Below are positions 26,162 to 35,100 of a DNA stretch of 64,000 nt, in pieces. Position 1 is the stretch's first letter, and every line of letters begins with the position of its first letter. A program made the translations under genes and the position numbers. Source of the stretch: Protula sp. h YS-2021 (lineage: Eukaryota; Annelida; Polychaeta; Sabellida; Serpulidae); NCBI GenBank assembly GCA_949752745.1, contig OX457027.1:56424053-56488052 (forward strand). Reading direction: 5' to 3'. Below the pieces are notes generated by a model. That model searched no databases and was not told the DNA's origin. It was given only the letters and a program-made list of their open reading frames with translations.

Positions 26162-29100
26162 CTGTGTGTGTGCGTGTGTATGTGTTAGCGACATGCTTTA
26201 CCACATAGTGATATATGACAATATACACGATTACTATGCGGTAAATACACATCAACTTTAGCGACATGTTTAAAACATATGATAACCTCACCTCGTGATT
26301 AGTATACCCTTGCAATATTTTGATCAAGCTCAAAATGTGATGGCGATCTGTTTCTATGTGGCGAACATGCAGTTGTCAATGGCGAACAGGTCAAATTTCA
26401 GAACTTCCGTGGCCAGAATTCGATTATGTCTGTTCATTCCAGGCACAAATATCAATGATGCGTTACTAAGAGGTGTCAATCAACTCCGTCGTCAAGCAGC
26501 TGGTGATGTAGAGCCCCGCCCAGCCTTGATCATTTTCCTAACAGACGGCCAAGATTCAACCGGAACCACTACTAATGACCAGTAAGTAAACAATTTATCT
26601 GATAATGTTTTTAAATACTGGCTGGCGCCATTAGGCCTGTCTATTTGTACATTTGAGGCAGAAAATAATACGTGTAAGAGAGTTAGTAGTTTTGGCTATC
26701 AGGCAAATATCCAACCTAAACTTAGAGGGATTGCAACTCTCGAACTCAAGGCAAAGCAAAAAAAGTCTCGAATCCTGGATCCGAGTTGAAATTCTGATTT
26801 AAATAAGTCAAGATTTAAATTCACGTTAAAATGTTACAGGATTTTGAAGAATATGAAGCAAGCAAATACTGATGGTTATAGCTTGTTTACACTCGGATTT
26901 GGTAGCGATGTGGATTTTCCGTTTCTCACAAAGCTGGCTGTACAAAATGACGGCATTGCAAGGAGAATTTACACAGATTCGGATGCAGCCCTTCAGCTAG
27001 AAGTACACCCAAATTTATCAATTATTTGTTCAAAGCTATGACTAAGGTTGTTGACTACTTAACTACTATATCCCCTAAACTGCAGCCATATAAGGGATAT
27101 GTATATGGTATATGGTAACCATATATGAATCGTATGGCAAGCGCCTACTCGCTATATTTTAAAACTTGTCATCCTGTAGCAAGCTGGTTACTACATTTCA
27201 GCATATAACCAACGTTCTACATTGTGCTAAATAAGTGTTAATGACATGGAGTACATATACATAATATCTATACGATTTAAAATGTTTAAAAACATCTGGT
27301 TATTATGCGTGTAAAACTGTGGTCATATGTGATTTGCGACGGTTCTTGATGTCACCAATGACACTTTTTGTAAGTGCATAATATTCTAACATATACTAGA
27401 TTTAACCAAGTGCACAATATTTAAAAAGTAAATTTTCCAGTAGACATTGCGACGTTCGATCCCCGTTGGATAGACTTCGCAACAAATGTCGGATTAGCGT
27501 CGAGTTTTCGTTGATTATGGAAGCTGAAACAAGGTCTACCTAACAACGTCGGATAAATTCGATTCTCCGACGTCAAATTCAACGTAAAGAAAAGCTTGTA
27601 AATGACAGTAAATTCAAGTCTTTTTCCCGATGTTTTATAAACGTTTGGAGAGCTGTGAAATTTTAATCTAGAATCACCATCTAAATACTTTAAATCTTAA
27701 GGTGCAGTGGTAACCCTTCCCACAAAGCAGCCCCACCCATGAGTCTTTCAGTACTGCAGATATATGTGAAGCCTATTGTCAGGAATATTTTTCAAAAGTA
27801 GGCCGAAAAAGCATGCGCAAGATTCCCATATTTTACATCCTCATTTTGGATAACATGATGAGGCAATTGTCTGATTGCGACCCCAACATGTGTACAAGTT
27901 GGGGTCGATGTCTGTTCAAAGTTGCACTAAAGACTTTGATTACATTTCGGAAAAAGTGGGTAGTGTATTGTGATGAAACAGCAACATCTAAACAATCCTT
28001 TTAATTCCGTGTATTAATTAACGTCTATTTAACGCTGCAACAAAACGTTTGCGTACACGTTGATCTATGGTAACGTTCAGTAACAACACTGGATCGACAT
28101 CTCAACCTCAAATCGATATTGGATCAATGTTTAGTGGGTCCTGCACAGGTTCCAAAAACAAGTAATTTGAATGGGTGTGTGTGTGTGTGTGTTTTTTTTT
28201 CATAGAGTTTTTATGAAGAAGTTTCTACGCCCGTGATGTCTGACGTCAAGATTCGTTACCTTGCCAGCAGTGTTGACATAGACAGCGTTACAACTACAGA
28301 TTTCAACAACCTGTTTGAAGGAACAGAGATCGTTATAGCAGGGAAATTAGCTGATAATTCCGTCAACAATGTTATTTCCCAAGTAAGTTTTATAGGCAAT
28401 ATGTGAAACAAATCCATGAATGAGTTTATTCATCATTATCAATTGAAATGTTTGATAATAAGCCAAATCACACTTTGGGCGTTCCCAACAAAAATACGCA
28501 AAAATTCCTGCGTTTCGAATAAAATAACCGGGTAAAAATTGAAAGAAATGACAGAGAGATTTTGCCTAAATGTCAAATTTCTCTCGCACCAAAGAGCAAT
28601 CGGGTTTTTAACAACCCTTATGATATTTTAAAAATTTATTAAAAGTTTTAACAAATGGTTTCAAGTTTCAATTTTTTTTATGTTCCGAGTATGAGCTGTT
28701 TTTGCGATATTTCTTCCACAGGTTTCTATCATTCCCACTTGCAAACTTCGTTTGCAAATGGGAATAAGTTTGTAGTTTTTCCCGAAATTTCTGCCCTTTT
28801 TTTTTTCCTTTTTTTTTCTCTTTTTTTTTCCGTCAAGGAGGTTTCCAGAAAACTCCTCCTACGCTATTTGACGTAGGACGATGAAATTTGGCACAGTTAT
28901 AGAGGGTGACGAGATGTCGTCAAATCCGCAAAATTTTTTGACCTTGACCTTGAAGGTCAAGTTCAAATTGAGGTCAAAGTTTTTCTGACCTCAAAGTGGT
29001 TTCCAGAAAACTCCTCCTACAGGGTTTGTCGTAAAAAGACGGCATGTGGCAGAGACATAGAGGGTAATGAGTTGTCGTCAAATCCGTAAAATTTTTTGAC

Positions 29101-32100
29101 CTTGCACCTCAGAGGTCAAGGTCAAATTGAGGTCACAATATTTTTGGAAACACCTATTAATAACGAAAAGTAGCCATAAAGGTGCTCAAATCCCACTGTG
29201 AATGCATAAAACCTACCCAGTAAAGGGTAAACTTTCATCACTAACCTTGACCTTGAGGGCCAAGGTCAAAGGTCACGTGATTTCACGCGTCCTTAACGAC
29301 AGGCCGACTCATCTCGAAAACGGTGAGAGATAGAGCGATTTTGAGCTCATTTTCGACCCTTTGGGCCTAAACAACGTTACATAAGAGGTACCTCGGTGAC
29401 CTTGACCTTCTGGGTCACGGTCAAGGTCAAAAACCGGAAGTTGACTATTATCTCGAAAACGGTTAGAGATAGAGCGATTTTGAGCTCATTTTTGACCCTT
29501 TGGGCCTAAACAACGTTACATAAGAGGTACCTCGGTGACCTTGACCTTCTGGGTCACGGTCAAGGTCAACAGCCGGAAGTTGACTATTATCTCAAAAACG
29601 GTTAGAGATAGAGCGATTTTGAGCTCATTTTCGACCCTTTGGGCCTAAACAACGTTACATAAGAGGTACCTCGGTGACCTTGACCTTCTGGGTCACGATC
29701 CAGGTCAAAAACCGGAAGTTGACTATTATCTCGAAAACGGTTAGATATAGAGCGATTTTGAGCTCATTTTCGACCCTTTGGGCCTAAACAACGTTACATA
29801 AGAGGTACCTCGGTGACCTTGACCTTCTGGGTCACGGTCAAGGTCAAAAACCGGAAGTTGACTATTATCTCGAAAACGGTTAGAGATAGAGCGATTTTGA
29901 GCTCATTTTCGACTCTTTGGGCCTAAACAACGTTACATAAGAGGTACCTCGGTGACCTTGGCCTTCTGGGTCACGGTCAAGGTAAAAAACCGGAAGTTGA
30001 CTATTATCTCGAAAACGGTTAGAGATAGAGCGATTTTGAGCTCATTTTCGACCCTTTGGGCCTAAACAAGGTTACATAAGAGGTACCTCGGTGACCTTGA
30101 CCTTCTGGGTCACGGTCAAGGTCAACAGCCGGAAGTTGACTATTATCTCAAAAACGGTTAGAGATAGAGCGATTTTGAGCTCATTTTCGACCCTTTGGGC
30201 CTAAACAACGTCACATAAGAGGTACCTCGGTGACCTTGACCTTCTGGGTCACGGTCAAGGTCAAAAACCGGAAGTTGACTATTATCTCGAAAACGGTTAG
30301 ATATAGAGCGATTTTGAGCTCATTTTCGACCCTTTGGGCCCAAAGAACGTTACATAAGAGGTACCTCGGTGACTTTGACCTTCTGGGTCACGGTCAAGGT
30401 CAAAAACCGGAAGTTGACTATTATCTCGAAAACGGTTAGAGATAGAGCGATTTTGAGCTCATTTTCGACCCTTTGGGCCTAAACAACGTTACATAAGAGG
30501 TACCTCGGTGACCTTGACCTTCTGGGTCACGGTCAAGGTAAAAAACCGGAAGTTGACTATTATCTCGAAAACGGTTAGAGATAGAGCGATTTTGAGCTCA
30601 TTTTCGACCCTTTGGGCCTAAACAAGGTTACATAAGAGGTACCTCGGTGATCTTGACCTTCTGGGTCACGGTCAAGGTCAAAAACCGGAAGTTGACTATT
30701 ATCTCGAAAACGGTTAGAGATAGAGCGATTTTGAGCTCATTTTCGACCCTTTGGGCCTAAACAACGTTACATAAGAGGTACCTCGGTGATCTTGACCTTC
30801 TGGGTCACGGTCAAGGTCAAAAACCGGAACTTGACTATTATCTCGAAAACGGTTAGAGACAGAGCGATTTTGAGCTCATTTTCGTCCCTTTGGGCCTAAA
30901 CAACGTTACCTAAGAGGTACCTCGGTGACCTTGACCTTCTGGGTCACGGTCAAGGTCAAAAACCGGAAATTGACTATTATCTCGAAAACGGTTAGAGATA
31001 GAGCGATTTTGAGCTCATTTTCGACCCTTTGGGCCCAAAGAACGTTACATAAGAGGTACCTCGGTGACCTTGACCTTCTGGGTCACGGTCAAGGTAAAAA
31101 ACCGGAAGTTGACTATTATCTCGAAAACGGTTAGAGATAGAGCGATTTTGAGCTCATTTTCGACCCCTTGGCAATAAACAAGGTTACATAAGAGGTACCT
31201 CGGTGACCTTGACCTTCTGGGTCACGGTCAAGGTCAACAGCCGGAAGTTGACTATTATCTCAAAAACGGTTAGAGATAGAGCGATTTTGAGCTCATTTTC
31301 GACCCTTTGGGCCTAAACAACGTCACATAAGAGGTACCTCGGTGACCTTGACCTTCTGGGTCACGGTCAAGGTCAAAAACCGGAAGTTGACTATTATCTC
31401 GAAAACGGTTAGAGATAGAGCGCTTTTGAGCTCATTTTCGACCCTTTGGGCCTAAACAACGTTACATAAGAGGTACCTCGGTGATCTTGACCTTCTGGGT
31501 CACGGTCAAGGTCAAAAACCGGAAGTTGACTATTATCTCGAAAACGGTTAGAGATAGAGCGATTTTGAGCTCATTTTCGACCCTTTGGGCCTAAACAACG
31601 TTACATAAGAGGTACCTCGGTGATCTTGACCTTCTGGGTCACGGTCAAGGTCAAAAACCGGAACTTGACTATTATCTCGAAAACGGTTAGAGACAGAGCG
31701 ATTTTGAGCTCATTTTCGACCCTTTGTTCCTAAACAACGTTACATAAGAGGTACCTCGGTGACCTTGACCTTCTGGGTCACGGTCAAGGTCAAAAACCGG
31801 AAGTTGACTATTATCTCGAAAACGGTTAGAGATAGAGCGATTTTGAGCTCATTTTCGACCCTTTGGGCCTAAACAACGTTACATAAGAGGTACCTCGGTG
31901 ACCTTGACCTTCTGGGTCACGGTCAAGGTCAAAAACCGGAAGTTGACTATTATCTCGAAAACGGTTAGAGATAGAGCGATTTTGAGCTCATTTTCGACCC
32001 TTTGGGCCTAAACAAGGTTACATAAGAGGTACCTCGGTGACCTTGACCTTCTGGGTCACGGTCAAGGTAAAAAACCGGAAGTTGACTATTATCTCGAAAA

Positions 32101-35100
32101 CGGTTAGAGATAGAGCGATTTTGAGCTCATTTTCGACCCTTTGGGCCTAAACAACGTTACATAAGAGGTACCTCGGTGACCTTGACCTTCTGGGTCACGG
32201 TCAAGGTCAACAGCCGGAAGTTGACTACTATCTCAAAAACGGTTAGAGATAGAGCGATTTTGAGCTCATTTTCGATACTTTGGGCCTAAACAACGTTACA
32301 TAAGAGGTACCTCGGTGATCTTGACCTTCTGGGTCACGGTCAAGGTCAAAAACCGGAAGTTGACTATTATCTCGAAAACGGTTAGAGATAGAGCGATTTT
32401 GAGCTCATTTTCGACCCTTTGGGCCTAAACAACGTTACATAAGAGGAACCTCGGTGATCTTGACCTTCTGGGTCACGGTCAAGGCCAAAAACCGGAAGTT
32501 GACTATTATCTCGAAAACGGTTAGAGATAGAGCGATTTTGAGCTCATTTTCGACCCTTTGGGCCTAAACAACGTTACATAAGAGGAACCGCGGTGACCTT
32601 GACCTTCTGGGTCACGGTCAAGGTCAAAAACCGGAAGTTGACTATTATCTCGAAAACGGTTAGATATAGAGCGATTTTGAGCTCATTTTCTACCCTTTGG
32701 GCCTAAACAACGTTACATAAGAGGTACCTCGGTGACCTTGACCTTCTGGGTCACGGTCAAGGGCAAAAACCGGAATTTGACTATTATCTCGAAAACGGTT
32801 AGAGATACAGCGATTTTGAGCTCATTTTCTACCCTTTGGGCCTTAACAACGTTACATAAGAGGTACCTCGGTGACCTTGACCGTCTGGGTCACGGTCAAG
32901 GCCAAAAACCGGAAGTTGACTATTATCTCGAAAATGGTTAGAGATAGAAGGATTTTGAGCTCATTTTCGACCGTTTGGGCCTAAACAACGTTACATAAGA
33001 GGTACCTCGGTGACTTTGACCTTCTGGGTCACGGTCAAGGTCAAAAACCGGAAGTTGACTATTATCTCGAAAACGGTTAGAGATACAGCGATTTTGAGCT
33101 CATTTTCGACCCTTTTTGCCTAAACAACGTTACAATGGAGGTAAGTCGGTGACCTTTACCTTCTGGATCACGGTCAAGGTCAAAAACCGGAAGTTGATTA
33201 TTATCTCGAAAACGGTTAGAGATAGAGCGATTTTGAGCTCATTTTCGACCCTTGGGCGTAAACAACGTTACATAAGACGTACCTCGGTGACCTTGACCTT
33301 CTGGGTCACGGTCGAGGTAAAAAACCGGAAGTTGACTATTATCTCGAAAACGGTTAGAGATAGAGCGATTTTGAGCTCAATTTCAATCCTTTGGGCCCAA
33401 ACAACATTACATAAGAGGTACCTCGGTGACCTTGACCTTCTGGGTCACGGTCAAGGCTAAAAACCTGAAGTTGACTATTATCTCGAAAACGGTTAGCGAT
33501 AGAGCAGTTTTGAGCTCATTTTCGACCCTTTGGGCCTAAACAACGTTACATAAGAGGAACCTCGGTGACCTTGACTTTCTGGGTCACGGTCAAAGTCAAA
33601 AACCGGAAGTTGACTATTATCTCGAAAACGGTTAGAGATAGAGCGATTTTCAGCTCATTTTCGACCCTTTGGGCCTTAACAACGTTACGATCGTTTGAAC
33701 CAAAAAGACCTGATGTAAGAGGTACCTCGGTGATCTTGATCTCCTTCATCATGGTCAAGATCAAATACTGGAAGTTGACCAGTATCTCAAAAACGGTTAG
33801 AAAACTGAATTTGATTTATTTGTGCACAAATGAGGTTACATTATATTCACTTCGATGGCCTCGCTCAAGATAATAATCCGGAGACTGACAATTATGTCGA
33901 AACACTGAAAAATGTGTCTTTGACCAAATATGTTGTGTCTCTGCCCTTGCAAGTGGGTACTATTTCGCTACGTGTAGCGAAATTCGGTCTAGTTTCTTTC
34001 ATTTCTTTACCCGGTTCCCTCGCAGTCAAACTTGAAAATTCTTCCGCATTTTATTCGAAACACCGAAAGTGTGATTTGGCCTATGAGTTATATGTAAAAA
34101 AGTCTACATTATTTCTGTCGAATTGATTTTGTTTTGAGGTGTCTGGACATTCGTCTAAGGGATACATGGAAATGGATTTGAAAGCTAATGTAGCGAGAGT
34201 GGAGAACAGACTGCGGAACCTCGACCTAACACACCTGACAGAGCGCTTATGGGCTTACCTCACCATCAAGAAGCTATTGGAAACAATTATAGAATTTTCC
34301 GATGAGGTGGTACAGCAGAATGCAAAAAATAAGGCTCTTGAATTGTCACTCAAGGTAAACCTCTACCAATTATTTTAACTAATTTCTGAGCATGTTTCGT
34401 GAGATTTTTACATCCAATTAATCTTTCTTTGGTTGTCTCCCTCCAATATATATGGAACACTAGGCCAAAAATTTATTTTAAAAACCATTCCGAAATTTTG
34501 GGTCTCATTTCGCTTAAATCACCCATTTTCATCCAAAAAGACAGAAATTTATACCTTCAAACGCACCCTATTTTAACACCCAATGTTTGTATTTAACTTT
34601 AACTTGTGAATTATCTATGCAATGACTTTATATTTTCATAAACCGCTAAGTTGGTGTTATATTTTACCCTTTACATAACTCATTTAAGCTCTTTAACGCA
34701 GATTAACAAAATACGACGCCTTTCCTTGGGATTATACAAAATAATCCTGCGAACGACTTTTCGGCAATGACTTCAGGAAACTGCACCCCTCCCCCCTCCA
34801 CACACACACACACTTCCCGACCCCATCCCTTGTTCATTCAAACTCTCCAAATTACCAGCTGGTACATTTTTAAGTAAATCGATATGGTGCGTTTATTAAT
34901 GGCATACTTTCAAAAATACTGTCTGCAGCATTTTTTTCTTAATTTCCAGTATTCGTTTGTAACCCCGCTAACGTCGATGGTTGTAACAAAGCCTGATATC
35001 ACCGACGAAGTCGATGACGAAACACAGAAAGATTTGCCAACCACCAGTGAGCCATGTGTTATTCAGTATTTGTTGTATAATGCCGTTTGTGGTATTTGAG

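Larger units (their letters stand above)
21894..26442. other. ITIH-like intron 5
   Basis: About 4.5 kb. It contains an intron-bearing tRNA-Arg gene (23068-23160), a TIR element rich in AACGTT (23299-24344), a tRNA-like SINE head, ACCATATGGT-type repeats and a TA/TG microsatellite. I see no additional coding exon. Confidence 0.75.
28728..33992 (+). mobile_element. Helitron/HINE-like element carrying the satellite array
   Basis: The 5' region has the hairpin CCCACTTGCAAAC/GTTTGCAAATGGG (about 28734-28762). CTTGCAAGTGGG near 33943 is its inverted partner. The 3' end has a perfect 10-bp-arm hairpin (33962-33983, ATTTCGCTAC/GTAGCGAAAT), then CTAG (33989-33992) followed by T, as in elements H1. 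Central tandem repeats are typical of non-autonomous Helentron-type elements. Class assignment is inference. Confidence 0.55.
28462..34080. mobile_element. Outer element with about 100-bp inverted ends, split by a later insertion
   Basis: GCCAAATCACACTTTGGGCG at 28462 is matched, inverted, by the sequence ending at 34080 (complement GCCAAATCACACTTTCGG). Similarity continues inward through TTTCGAATAAAAT, AACCGGGTAAA and GAAATGA. Left remnant is about 28462-28727, right remnant about 33993-34080. No clear target duplication. Confidence 0.6.
28383..34138. other. ITIH-like intron 8, almost wholly repetitive
   Basis: About 5.76 kb between two phase-0 junctions. It consists of an outer inverted-repeat element (28462-34080), an inner Helitron-like element (about 28728-33992), and the 139-bp satellite array inside that. 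No coding exon. Confidence 0.85.

Noticed and set aside
29391..33725. CRISPR-like regular repeat array
   Set aside because: Units are contiguous 139-bp tandem copies without unique spacers, in an animal gene intron.
30230..33764. Repeated 69-114 residue frames with TLTFWVTVKVKNRKLTI on both strands
   Set aside because: They arise from the 139-bp satellite; the unit length shifts frame each copy and no start or splice context supports a protein.
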